A stretch of DNA of 16,378 nt from Leucocoprinus leucothites (GCA_013368445.1 JAACJO010000098.1:1-16378), one strand, 5' to 3'. Shown: positions 1 to 9,965, numbered from the stretch's first letter. Notes: generated from the letters alone by a model not told the origin. Numbers and translations are program-made.

Positions 1-2720
1 TCAGGGGACCCGGCAGAGGTCAAAGCGGATTTCGCGGAGCGTGGATTGAAGTTCGTCGGCGGATTTAAGCAGCGAGGAGGGGAGGTGATTAGCCCTGGAT
101 ATTACAGAGTTGAAATTGAAGATGGCTTTGGAGGGACTGTTCTGGTGGAACAGAGCTCGAGTGAGTTTTTGCTTCCCAAGCATCGCGAAAGTAGGAACGC
201 TTACAGCATTTCGTTAGCGTCTCGGGTCGGGCACCTCCGATTCACATTCACTCCTGCTTTGAAGGCACCAAATGCAACCACTCCCTATATCCTCATTGAT
301 GCCGTTCGCCAATCCATTCGACGAGACGATCCATCTGTGGTCCTTTTCCCTGTCGGGAACGTGTCTATTTCCCAGTCCACCAACGAAATATGCGGTTCTT
401 CGAACGAACGTCAAGATGCTATCATCACGCCAAACTCGATTAAGGAACCAGCTTCGCATTTCAAGGGCTATTTCTGCGCTCGGTTTGACGTTCCACTCGG
501 AGGCGCTGGTCTCATAGCAAATGGTACCTCCTTGGAGGCGAGACGTCGACTGCGGGATCAGTTTTGAGCGCGTTTGCGATGTTTCCAAGGTCCGGGGAGT
601 GAGAAACTTGTGCTGAGTGTGCGAGTTGGGACGAGCTTCATATCAGAGGATCAAGCGAGACGTAATATCGATCTCGAGATACCGGATAAACCTCAGAGCC
701 TAGGTGAGCGGTACTGCGGCATACTGATAAGGATTTTCTCTGATGGCTATCGTAGATGAGAATGTCGATATCTTGCCAGGTTCCCTCGAAGCCACAGCCA
801 AAGACGTCAGGAGCGAATGGGCGGAAAAGCTAGATCGCATACAAATAAAAGGCGCTACTGACGAATCCCTGGAGATATTCTATACTGGTGTCGTTCATGC
901 GCTGCAATATCCAAACGAACAACATGAAGAAAATCGCTATTACAGCGGATATGATAATCGAGTCCACGAAGGCCAGTCATATACTGGATATTCGATCTGG
1001 GTGAGTACCGGTCTCCTTGATGGTTCTGAGTACATTTTAATCGCCTTGTAGGACACGTACCGGCTACTTGGGCTTGGACAATTCTTTTCGCTCCGGAGAG
1101 GATACCTGGGATGGTTACTAGCATGCTGAATGATTTTAAGGAGGTTAGGACCTGTTCATTTCACTTTGGGCGATAGCTAGAATTGAGCAACATTCAGGGA
1201 GGCTGGCTGCCGATGTGGAAGAACATCGTGGAGACAAATATTATGGTGGGCGTGTTCTGAGTGGTATGTTTGTAGGGCTTCGGGGCTCTTCCTATTTAGG
1301 TTGGAACGCACGCGGACTCACTTATTGGCGAAGCTTTCGTGAAGAATGTGACAGGGTTCGATCGTGAACTAGCCTGGGAGGCTGTCTGGAAGGATGCGAC
1401 AGTGCCACCCATGGCCGACTCTGATACCATGTAAGGGAAAATGTCACTCGTGGTAACGATATATCTGACGACAAAATTCAGGTACCGTGATCGGCAAGAG
1501 GTGAATGCGCGATATAAGGCCCTGTCATCACTCAAGCTGCTAACTGTTGGCTATTAGGACGTTGATTATGAAGTCCGGGCGGGGTTGTCCACGGTCTACA
1601 ATGATCCTGAAAAAGGCTGGGTTGCAGATGACATTCACTCAGAGAGTGGTTCTCGGACCTTGGATTACGCTTGTGCGTGGAACTGTGCTCGAAATGAGCT
1701 CATAACAGCTGATAATCATTTCAATGTAGACGATGACTACGCAGTATATGTGGTAGCCAAAGCTTTGGGCAAACCCGATAACATCACATCATTTCTGCTG
1801 AACCGCTTCGCGACGTGCTCCTTTTACTCTATACAATAACGAGACGAATTTCATGGAAGCTCGGAATGCTAATGGAAGTTTAGCTGGCCCTGACAATGGT
1901 TGGACTGAAGGTCCGTCTTTCCGGCTTTATCATTCACATTTTATTGAGTGGGTTTAGGTGATAAATGGATATATAGTTTGACGTAGTCCACGACGTTCCC
2001 CAGCTTATTCAACATCGGGGCGGGAATGTAAGCTTCGTCAAAAGCTTGGATGAACATTTTGATGGTGGTCACAATCAGCACACGAATGAGGTATATATGG
2101 GCTTCCTTTGCACGAACTTTCCAGTTTGACATGCAGTACAGCCATCTCATCACATTCCCTACCTTTACTCGTTGGCTGGAGCTGCATTCCGAGCGCAAGA
2201 AAGAATTCGTACGATCGCTGTAGAAAATTACAATAATACCCCTCAAGGTTTATCAGGCGTAAGTCTTCGATGCGCACCGGATTTATCCTTATTCTAACGT
2301 GCTGCCAGAACGAAGATTGCGGGCAGATGAGCGCTTGGTATATTTTTAGTGCAATGGGATTCTATCCGCTTAATCCTGTTTCGGGTGAATACGTTGTTGG
2401 AACGTGAATATACCCAACTCGTGTGACTGTTGCATGACTAATTTGTATTGATAGACCATTCTTCGACGAAATGACCATCGACTGGCCCCAGACGAATGCA
2501 GTCAACGACCAGTCCAATTCAAAGCGATTAACCATAAAAATCAATGGGAGCGCACAGAAGAAATACGTAAAAATCGCTAACAGTGAACGGAGAAGCAGTA
2601 GTGATACCTGTTCTTAGTCATGAACAACTCATAGGTGGCGGGGAGATTGTTTTCGAGATGAGTGGGGAAGTACAGGAGTGGGGGAGCGATCCAGGAGTTA
2701 TGCAGAGTTTACGCGAATAA
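1..2720 (+). CDS. GH92 alpha-mannosidase gene, 5'-truncated, with six frameshifts
   Basis: Family GH92 enzymes are calcium-dependent, inverting exo-alpha-mannosidases (mainly alpha-1,2) that trim N-glycans and mannans; fungal members are often secreted. The N-terminus lies outside the window. Joining exons across frames gives the family blocks in order: SPGYYRVEIEDG (about 91), NEICGSSNERQD (382), SFISEDQARRNIDLEIPD (about 640), RYYSGYDNRVHEGQSYTGYS (about 940), WLPMWKNIVETNIM (1204), VGTHADSLIGEAFVKN (1300), DDIHSESGSRTLDYA (about 1630), WTEGDKWIY (spanning the 1911-1957 intron, probably carrying the acid Glu), PSHHIPYLYSLAGAA (2142) and NEDCGQMSAWYIFSAMG (2309, the conserved acidic block near the base). 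The stop is TAA at 2718-2720. Frame changes fall near 535, 594, 1063, 1807, 1978 and 2573. Each is one base, and five lie in or beside a homopolymer. No substitution-type stop codon was found. The gene is therefore either very recently inactivated or misassembled. The family call is firm; functionality is not. Confidence 0.92.
161..2454 (+). other. Twelve short GT-AG introns of the GH92 gene
   Basis: Introns were inferred where removing a GT...AG segment rejoins conserved GH92 sequence: 161-217, 704-779, 1001-1051, 1144-1197, 1246-1299, 1431-1481, 1501-1557, 1673-1729, 1911-1957, 2091-2141, 2259-2308 and 2404-2454. Most donors are fungal-like (GTGAGT, GTAAGG, GTAAGT, GTGAAT). Those at 1246 (GTGGGC), 1673 (GTGCGT) and 1911 (GTCCGT) are weaker. 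Branch-site-like CTAAC or CTAAT is visible at about 1540, 2293 and 2437. The introns at 161 and 1673 are multiples of three without in-frame stops, so a naive translation reads straight through them. Boundaries are inferred from protein continuity, without transcript support. Confidence 0.8.
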
Positions 2721-4336
2721 GATAGAACTTGTTCTAGCTGACGTTCATTGCCCTTGTGCGAAACCTTGTTCATTGTCTTGTCTGACTGCTATGGCGAACT
2801 GGCCGAACAATAATAGTTCCAATGGCTGTCTTCAACTTTCTCCCTGGTACTATCTAAAATACACAAGTGTTTATTAGTGCAATCGTCCTTGGGTCTCAAT
2901 CGGTTCCCTTGGCAGCAGGGATTGCGAGTAGCACATCCTGTGGCCGAATTCCGTCTGGGTCCAATAAAGATAAGTGGGAGTCAAATATTATGGCTATGCG
3001 ATTTGCTTGTCTGTGGCGAATAGTTTTGGAGAAAAAGAATTTAAGCTGATAAGGTACATGGACATGGCAAGTATTCAACTCATTAATGCTGTAGTTTGGC
3101 AATTGAACCTTGCTAGCAAGTCGTGACAACTATCCTCATCCACTACCGCGACCCCTCTTCACCATTGTTACAAGGTTTATCTGTTGGTAGCATGAAGCGT
3201 TAGAATATCTCTAGAGGTGTCAAAACTCACTATTACAATGCTCGTAGCACTTGCTTACACACCTGTCCTTCTCCACCATTGATGAGACAGATTTACAGTT
3301 GTCGGCTAAGCATGTTCCAAGGAAGGATCAATATCACGACTCTGAACACGCATGTCTATCCACCTACTGATACACCGTCCTATGCAATTGCGTAAACACG
3401 AGCCTGCCCGGGGGAAGACTCTGCTGAGCCAACACACCATGGAGAAGGGCGACGAATGTCAAGAAGCGAGCAGGTAATGATGATGGTGTAGGACAAGTGG
3501 GGAAGCGCTGAAAACGCGACGCGTAACTGTGTACGTATTCAACAAGCGCCCATTCATAAACAGAGTGAACACATAAGCATTAGAAGGAGGGTGCCTTCAT
3601 CTGCGGGCGTATGGTCAAGGGCCGTAGGCAGGGATTCGGAGCAGCCGTTGCCCAAGCTACTTTTGAAAAACAGCTGTTACCTGATTTTTACCACCGAAGA
3701 AGGGAGATCTGAGCTTACTTCGAGCTTTCTCAGTGATTCTTCCAGAAGCAGCAAAGGATTAACGACCGAGAGGGTCTAGCGTTATGGTAACGTGCCGCAT
3801 AGCCCGCCATTTGGCGCCGTAATAAAACAAAGACACCGTATGCCCATTCGCTATATATTCTCCCTGCACGTGACTACCGAAGCACCCGGGTTGGGACTCT
3901 CGGCGAAGAGATAGAAGCAGATGAGATGAGAAAGGACTGCGTTTTAAAAAGAGGGATGATTAGATACTTCAACTTGCTATTACTTATAGGCGCTTAACCT
4001 GACAGCGATGACGAAACATATTGCTGTGTTGGTGATACATCAACTGATGGACTAGCGGTATGACCTCCGAGGCAAGAAGCACAGTACTCTTGTATCATTA
4101 ATGAACTTTTATATGTCAGTGGCCAGGCGATAGGCTTCGAAAAGAGCGAGGTCAGCGGCGGTTGCACTGAACAATGGACGATGATGTAGACTATTCCCAC
4201 GGTACCTTGGCGCTCCGACTGAAATTCACTTTGACTTTGCTTGTCCTGTGATGACTTAGCTCAACCTCTTCTTGAAACAATATAGATCGAACGTTGTAGG
4301 CGAAGCTGCTCTCAGAATGTATGCACAAGCTCCAAC
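2721..4336. other. Intergenic stretch without a convincing gene
   Basis: No family is recognisable in either strand. The only stretch with a coding look is on the minus strand, from about 3015 down to a stop at 2896-2898. It would end a protein with LDPDGIRPQDVLLAIPAAKG just before a Thr-Asp C-terminus, and could be the last exon of a decayed gene convergent with GH92. The plus strand is also open there, so this is weak. A CACGTGAC motif (a Cbf1/Pho4-type E-box) and an AT-rich CTATATATTC lie near 3850-3877, about 460-490 bases before the next gene. They may be promoter elements but are not testable here. Confidence 0.4.
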
Positions 4337-5733
4337 ATGTCATTCCCAAACTCACTGAACGTTGGATATCCAGACCTCCATTGACAATCTTCCAGACGAC
4401 GTTCTTCGTCTCATCCTCCTGTTCGGCATCGATCCTCACTCGTTATGCGCACATCGCTTATCCTCGTCTACGACAGCCATACGTCTGGTATCTCGGCTTT
4501 GGATATGATTGTCACAAGTTCTCCCCGGCTTTGGTCCCACATCCATATCGCGTTCAATGAATCAAAAACTCCAGTACCTCCGCTTACTACCCTCAGCCAC
4601 TGGATCGCCCTTTCAGCAGAAGTATCGCTTTCGATTGAACTGAGTTTATCACATGAAGGCAGAGACATGAAACCCGATTTATACGATCCCTCGATATCCT
4701 TTCCACTGCCATTCACCGGTGGCATTCTCTGCGCCTGCATCTCTCCATTAGATCATCCGAATCGATTTCCAATGCTATTCAAAAATACGACCTCGCTCGG
4801 GCGGCGGAGCTTGACTTTGCAAACGTGACCCTCCGTTGCGCTAAAACGGACAAAATGGACCAGATCATCCGCAAACTGAGTCTTGCGCCATCCCTGCGAC
4901 ATTTACGTTGGGCCCCGTGCAATATTCGATGCGCTTATGCGATGACCAGTGACTTTCCACTCGAACGACTCGCTTCTCTTTATCTCGGATTTTACGTACT
5001 CCCCTTCGCAATCGATGTCCTCCGCAAATGCACTTCTGCTGAGCACATAACGCTGTATTTCCCTCAACCAGGAGTGGAGCACTTTGTTCCAGCCACAACG
5101 GAACCAATTTACCTTCATAACCTTCGAGTCATCGAAATCGTTGTCATGGAACTCGACTCTCCGTTTCTCACACTTCTCCACGCCCCCAGGCTTTCGGTTC
5201 TATGCGTGAACTACACCGACTTCTTTGGTCATGGATCACCTCCAGCCAGTTCGCCACTTCCAGCGAAACTCAAAGAAATGCTCAAGCGATGTCCGTCCTT
5301 ACAAGTCCTCATCATCAATTCACTCCCTTATACCGAGATTTCTACGGTCATTCGAGCGCCCGAACTTCAAAACCTTCGTGTCCTCGAAATAATCTACCCC
5401 GATCCAGATAAATTCAAGGATCTTGAGACGGCCCTTGTTGAGGAAGATCGAAAAAGGACGGCCGCTGCTGCTTCATCTGAGGTCGTCGTTGACGCTGATA
5501 CGTCTAACGCTACTGCACATGCCTCTCCCCGAGCGTCAAAAGCGCCGGAAGCTCAGAAGAACAAGAAGAACATTCAATGCAAGCCTTTGTTGGATGGTGC
5601 GCTTCTTATTGGATGGACGGATCCGGAGTGGGATGAAGAGTTTTTTTATATACCGGATTCGCCTTCAGTGCGGATGTGCGGTCGTACGATGGAGTGGTGG
5701 CGGATCATTTCCAAGTATGAGAAGAAGGTTTGA
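4337..5733 (+). CDS. F-box / LRR-like protein gene with three frameshifts in its 5' part
   Basis: F-box proteins recruit targets to SCF (Skp1-Cullin-F-box) ubiquitin ligases; the target of this one is unknown. The chosen ATG at 4337 reads MSFPNSLNVGYPDL. After a one-base frame change near 4379 the F-box follows as IDNLPDDVLRLILLFG (from 4380) and IRLVSRLW. A second change near 4493 leads to DMIVTSSPRLWSHIHI, the usual end of an F-box in basidiomycete proteins. A third change at about 4670-4680 leads into a long clean frame (IRSLDILSTAIHRWHSLRLH from 4681) that runs to TGA at 5731-5733. That frame holds irregular leucine-rich repeats (LRHLRW, LASLYL, LRVIEI, LSVLCV, LQVLII, LRVLEI). The C-terminal part holds an Ala/Lys-rich, low-complexity insert (about 5440-5570) followed by a Trp-rich tail. 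No intron is needed. The F-box call is firm; whether it is a pseudogene or a sequence error is open. Confidence 0.78.
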
Positions 5734-6181
5734 GCACTCTGGGAGTGCTATCCGAGCCGTTTTTGAGGGGATTCACATTCGATGTCGGCTTGAATTAGTT
5801 ACTGTAGAATTTGGGTCCGGTGCTGACACAATCGTAATTGTAAATTTCTGTAGTTGACTCGCAGTCAGTATACTTAATAACATGTAGCATTCAGATCACT
5901 CGTTATTAGAAGAATCACAGTCCAATTTTCTCAAAATTCGAAACCTGGTCCGTTACGCATTAACATTGATATGCCTTAAGCCCGAGTGTAGCCACGGGTT
6001 ATCTGTCATCTCGATTACAGCACAAAAAAACTATCAAAAAGATAACACAGGGACCGTATTTAGCTGAGCTCTGTACTAGCAAGAAGAGACAATACACTTT
6101 GAACGAAGAATAACACCTGGTACTGTCCGTAACACCAACCTGACTTCATAATGACACAACAGGGTTCCGTCACATCGCCCA
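5734..6181. other. Convergent intergenic region
   Basis: This spacer lies between the 3' ends of the plus-strand F-box gene and the minus-strand lysozyme gene. It is AT-rich with a poly-A stretch near 6023-6030. I see no gene, RNA or repeat in it; it probably holds the two 3' UTRs. Confidence 0.6.
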
Positions 6182-6733
6182 TTAACATGGGTGAACGATA
6201 GTGCTCGAGGCGGTCTGGAACAACTTGACCTCGGCGGCCCGCCTCCTGATAAGCCCCGGTAAGGGATGTCCACCAGCTATCTTCCACTTTGGCAACTCCT
6301 CCGCCGCAACTGTGTTCGGGTTCTGGCCGGCATTCAGCCTCTTAATCAAAGTGGAAGACTGCATGTTCCCACAGCCCTCATTGAACGTCCAAGATGCTAG
6401 CGCGCCAAACTGATTGTCGTTCAATCGGACGTTCGAACCGATAGCGCGGTTAAGGCAAGACTCGAATTGCTTCAAGTCGTTTACAAGGAGAGTGGTCGCT
6501 GTGGCTTCGGTCAATGGAAATTTGACCTCGGAGCAGCCTTTCGTCTTGCATAAATGGCCGTAGCCCACTGTGGGCAGACCGATTGGGTCTGGTGCAGGTT
6601 TCGGGACGAAACCCTCGAACTCTTTGATGAGTGAGAGTGTAGCGCCGTTAACACCTGGAGGGCATGCAGATGGTGCAGCCTGAACGAGAGCGAACGAGAT
6701 CGCGGTGAATAGAAGAGTGAAGAATGCTTGCAT
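6182..6733 (-). CDS. Secreted GH24 (phage T4-type) lysozyme
   Basis: This is a complete, intronless 183-residue protein that should cleave the beta-1,4 bond between MurNAc and GlcNAc of bacterial peptidoglycan outside the cell. The N-terminus is a typical signal peptide (hydrophobic residues 4-17, then VQAAPSAC, likely cleaved near residue 19-20). In the mature part the GH24 catalytic set is present with T4-lysozyme spacing: Glu40 in KEFEG, Asp49 in PAPDP and Thr55 in PTVGYGH, so Glu to Asp is 9 residues and Glu to Thr 15, as in T4 (Glu11, Asp20, Thr26). A second family block, NQFGALASWTFNEGCGN, follows at about residue 123 and resembles lambdoid-phage endolysins. Cysteines at 24, 62, 67 and later suggest disulfides, as expected for a secreted protein. 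The likely role is antibacterial defence or feeding on bacteria. The ATG at 6731-6733 is the only start that provides the signal peptide. Confidence 0.95.
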   Translation of the reverse strand: MQAFFTLLFTAISFALVQAAPSACPPGVNGATLSLIKEFEGFVPKPAPDPIGLPTVGYGHLCKTKGCSEVKFPLTEATATTLLVNDLKQFESCLNRAIGSNVRLNDNQFGALASWTFNEGCGNMQSSTLIKRLNAGQNPNTVAAEELPKWKIAGGHPLPGLIRRRAAEVKLFQTASSTIVHPC

Positions 6734-6803
6734 GGTTGCTGGTGGCTGAGGAGTTTGCTGAGAATTGGTGTGCTTCTCGTTGGGGTATCCTTCAAAACAT
6801 AGA

Positions 6804-6813
6804 GCCTTTTATC
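6804..6813 (-). promoter_or_regulatory. TATA-like element of the lysozyme gene
   Basis: On the minus strand this reads GATAAAAGGC, about 70 bases upstream of the lysozyme ATG. That is a plausible place for a TATA box in a short-leader fungal gene. The call rests on motif and position only. Confidence 0.35.
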
Positions 6814-6896
6814 ATGATTATTCCTCTGCCTGGCGCTCGAAAGGTAGCAGTGGAAGGCATTAAATGACGTCGGACCCCATATGGTGATAGAAGTCT

Positions 6897-6920
6897 TGAC
6901 AGTACAGAGAAGTACTGTCA
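6897..6920. repeat. Perfect 9-bp inverted repeat upstream of the lysozyme gene
   Basis: TGACAGTAC (6897-6905), a 6-base spacer AGAGAA, and GTACTGTCA (6912-6920) form a perfect inverted repeat about 165-190 bases upstream of the lysozyme start. A TGACGTC core (bZIP/CRE-like) lies at 6865-6871 between it and the gene. It could be a binding site for a dimeric regulator of the lysozyme gene or a cruciform-prone sequence. The sequence is certain, the role is not. Confidence 0.5.
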
Positions 6921-7089
6921 TTCTCGGAAGGCAAGCTTAATGAGCCTGTGTCCGGCTGTCACTGATACTGATCTGGTGGTATGATTAGTGAAACTAAGGC
7001 GTAACTTATTATTTTTCAGTCAAAGCTCTCTTCCCAACAACTGGAAAACCACCTAGCTCTCAAGTAGTCAATACATAAAATCACAACCT

Positions 7090-8395
7090 GCGGGAATGCA
7101 TTGAATTCTTGCTCTATTCTTCATGTTAACTCACTGAACGAACGCAGGAACGAGTTGCTGATCCGTTGAAATGAGTGGAACGCCACGATCACTCATCTCC
7201 GTTGATGGCGTCGCCGTGTGATGAACATCGTGCTCAAAGAGTGATTTTCCATCTACACGACCTTTGATTTGGACTACTTCAATGGCTTCGTGTTGTATTT
7301 GTCTGACATCTCGAGGCGTTCTAGCATCATCAAGCAACCACGAGTTAGTTCACTTTTTGACGGTATCATGCGGGACATAAATTCGGTTTGCACCACGTTG
7401 CAACAGAAGTCAAAGCTTAGCACAAGACCTCTATGGTTCCATGGCAGTATGAACAGTAATTATTTGATTGATTAAATATTACTCCCCATCAATGCTGTGG
7501 AACCGAAGAAAGTCCACCTGAGCTCTTCGATCAGGTGGTATTGACTGTTTGACGTATTGACCTCAGCGTCCAGACACTGTTCGAGTCGCAGCAGTGCATA
7601 TGATTCACTTGGAGTTGGGGAACTTCCACCTCCACTGCAAAACGCGCTCTAACGCACTCCAAGGACAGCGAACCTCTGACATACGTTAGTACCCTAAAGA
7701 CAAGTCACAGCCACTGGAGGAGTTCACATATTTTTCTGCACTTGCGCCTCGCTTGCAACTCATGCACCAAGCCAAGGCCCAAACGAGGCTAACTAGACTT
7801 GCAACATAAAATGATGAAATTAGACTAGACTAGAATTATGGTCTTGCCAGGACGTTTCACTCGGGTACTCTCAAGCTCGAAGCACAATATATCACATTCA
7901 TTGCAGTCATACCACCGCAATCCTCTTTCGAAGCTAGAATTGATCTTCAGGCGCGATCCGGGTTGCATGTGGTGCTCTCAAGCTTAGCTGTAATAGGTTC
8001 CTGAAGATAATGAATACCCCGGTAGAGACTCTGACTGAGAGCTTTATACGAGACTTCAGTTGAACATGTTAATAGAGAAGGAATCATATCATCTGATGCT
8101 TGCAGAGCTCAACTTGAAGCCGTGTCCACTGTCATCATTCAAAAGAGCAAAGTTTATTCAGGATGACACGATGCAGGGAAGTGACTCGAGGTTATCGGAG
8201 TTTTTGTGTGTGCTGTGTGCTGAGCTACGGGTACCTTGCTAATCGGATAGTAACGACATGTTGAGTGGTTTTACGAAACTATCGGAAAGATAATTACTTA
8301 AAGAAGCCGACGGAGTGACTGAGCGATCGTTCCATCCCAGTACCGGAAGCTTCGGGGAGTGTAAATCCCTTGCGACTTTCACGTCCCTTTCAGCT
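7090..8395. other. Non-coding left part of unit A
   Basis: No gene is recognisable. Open stretches (for example on the minus strand at 7131-7337) are not preserved in frame in the homologous part of unit B, which argues against coding. The block at 7908-8230 has no counterpart in unit B. The stretch 7746-7802 lies between two copies of acttgc (7740-7745 and 7797-7802) and is absent from unit B, so it is a small insertion or slippage event. Confidence 0.5.
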
Positions 8396-9533
8396 TCATT
8401 GTGCCAGGTTTTTTAGGAGGTCCTTCAGCTCCTCATGGTCACCCCTTGATATAACTTCTACGACAGGAACTCTGGTGACATTAGGTGCCCCAAGAAGGCG
8501 CTTAGTGTCGTCGATGCTAATGTGTCCTAAACGGAGAAGATAGAGGCTCCGTGCAGTGCCCGCAAGATAATCAGATAATTTTTCCACGAACGGAAAATCT
8601 GGAGCTGGGTGGTGGATAGAGTTAACGCATTCAAGTTCGGTGGCTTGTAATAATTGCAGGGGGAGAAGCGTTGTGAGGTGCATCCAAGGTCGAGTGTTAA
8701 TGTTCAAGATCATCAAATTATCAAAAGGTGACGGGTGATGGGGGGTTGCTGACATTACTGTTGGTTAAAGGGCATCGCAGCTCGAGGACATTTGAACGGC
8801 GGAGCTACACTGCCGCAATACCTGCCACGCTTCGTCCCAATCAGTGGAAAATGCAAGGTCAATGTGGGTGAGATTTTGAGAACGTTCGCCATATAGCTGC
8901 TCATAGTACGTGCTGCAAGGGAGATGGGACAGCGAGAGAGAAGGAGCGAAGGTTGGGTGGATTGCCAACATTCTTAATGATATCAATGGATTCTCTTTCT
9001 GAGAATGCCTCATATGAGAGTGTGTGGAGGCAGAGAGATCGGTGAATGAGAATTGAGCGAGGATGTGAGAAGTATCACCGGCTACGTAAATATCGGCAGT
9101 TGCCAGCGACGGTGGATTGGCGAAGAACATCCAAGACCCTGGTGACTCCTCTTCGAAATAGTCACGGATAAGGTGAATGTGCGCAATGTTGAGAGGTAAT
9201 CCGCAGATCGTTCAAGCCAGAGGGAAAGCGCATCGGCAGGCGGTGATTTTGAGTGCTCGAAACTCATACTCGGGGGATGAAGACACAACAGGGTCCAGAA
9301 ACTGGGCGTTTTAACCACGATATTTATCCCATCGGGAGCAAACGAGGCGGAGTATTGTCAACTGGCGAGATAATCCGTCATTCGAGTGCGTATAAAGGCC
9401 TTGTGGACAAATTCGGTGGAGCAGAGGAAAATAGAGGTGAGAATTTCAGTCGGTAACTGGTTGATGGGCGAGCTGAGTTACCGAGTAAGGAGTAGTCAAA
9501 TAAAATGGGCCATCGGAGGACTCACGAGGACAT
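8396..9533 (-). pseudogene. F-box protein pseudogene in unit A
   Basis: This is homologous to the F-box gene of unit B. A start ATG at 9533 gives an 8-base first exon (9526-9533), a 53-base intron (9473-9525, GTGAGT...CAG) and then the F-box: SSSPINQLPTEILTSIF, with LRLVCSRWD and KTPSFWTLLCLHPPSM further on. Relative to unit B it has lost a base near 9375, gained one near 9325, lost one near 9200, and lost a G near 8790 just after SSAVQM. Translation would therefore stop soon after the F-box. Between about 8755 and 8396 a long conserved C-terminal stretch is still in one frame (FDNLMILNINTRPWMH, then FVEKLSDYLAG, DHEELKDLLKNLAQ). Here unit A keeps the reading that unit B has lost. It is a dead gene on this evidence, from a family normally acting in SCF ubiquitin ligases. 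Confidence 0.83.
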
Positions 9534-9965
9534 TTGTCGAAGTCGGCGCAGTAGTGCCAGAGCTGGATCGGATGGGAAATGAATAATTAAGCGCTCATGC
9601 TGGGGCGAAAGGTGACAATGCAAAATCAAGCTCAGATTGAAATTGTCTGATCTGGGTTCCAGGGTGCGATCCGCTGTGGCGATTGGGTGGGGCGTTCAAT
9701 GATCATCGCACTTAAGAGGACAATTGCTCATGTTAGGCACGAAGGCGATAGGGCGGTATCAAAGCAGCTCCTCCAAAAAATACTTGTACAAAATACTGTT
9801 TTATTCCTACAGCCTTCTGGAAGGACCTAGTCCAGAGCCACTCAAGCGAATGTGCAGTTGGTGATGGGTGTGGACCTCTCACAGGGTTGTACAGACCGAA
9901 TGACCAGCTTTAGGACTATGCCGCTGGCAGTCGAGCTTCAAGCTGGGAAGAAAACTTATACCGTA
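9534..9965. other. Spacer between F-box pseudogene and tRNA remnant, unit A
   Basis: This region is shared with 12204-12635 of unit B and would contain the F-box promoter (to its left) and the tRNA 3' flank (to its right). A run of four A at 9951-9954 is the weakened counterpart of the five-T RNA polymerase III stop in unit B. I see nothing else. Confidence 0.5.

Noticed and set aside
4445..4828. Separate 127-residue gene on the plus strand
   Set aside because: Its first part (VTSSPRLWSHIHI) is the continuation of the F-box in another frame, and its end is a shadow of the 4681-5733 frame. It is one gene with frameshifts.
5423..5857. 144-residue open frame overlapping the end of the first F-box gene
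   Set aside because: It is a shadow frame of the Lys/Ala-rich end of the F-box protein, rich in Arg from frame-shifted codons, with no motif.
7131..7337. Minus-strand open frame of 68 codons in unit A
   Set aside because: The homologous part of unit B has stops and frame changes, although some bases are conserved, so there is no sign of selection on a protein.
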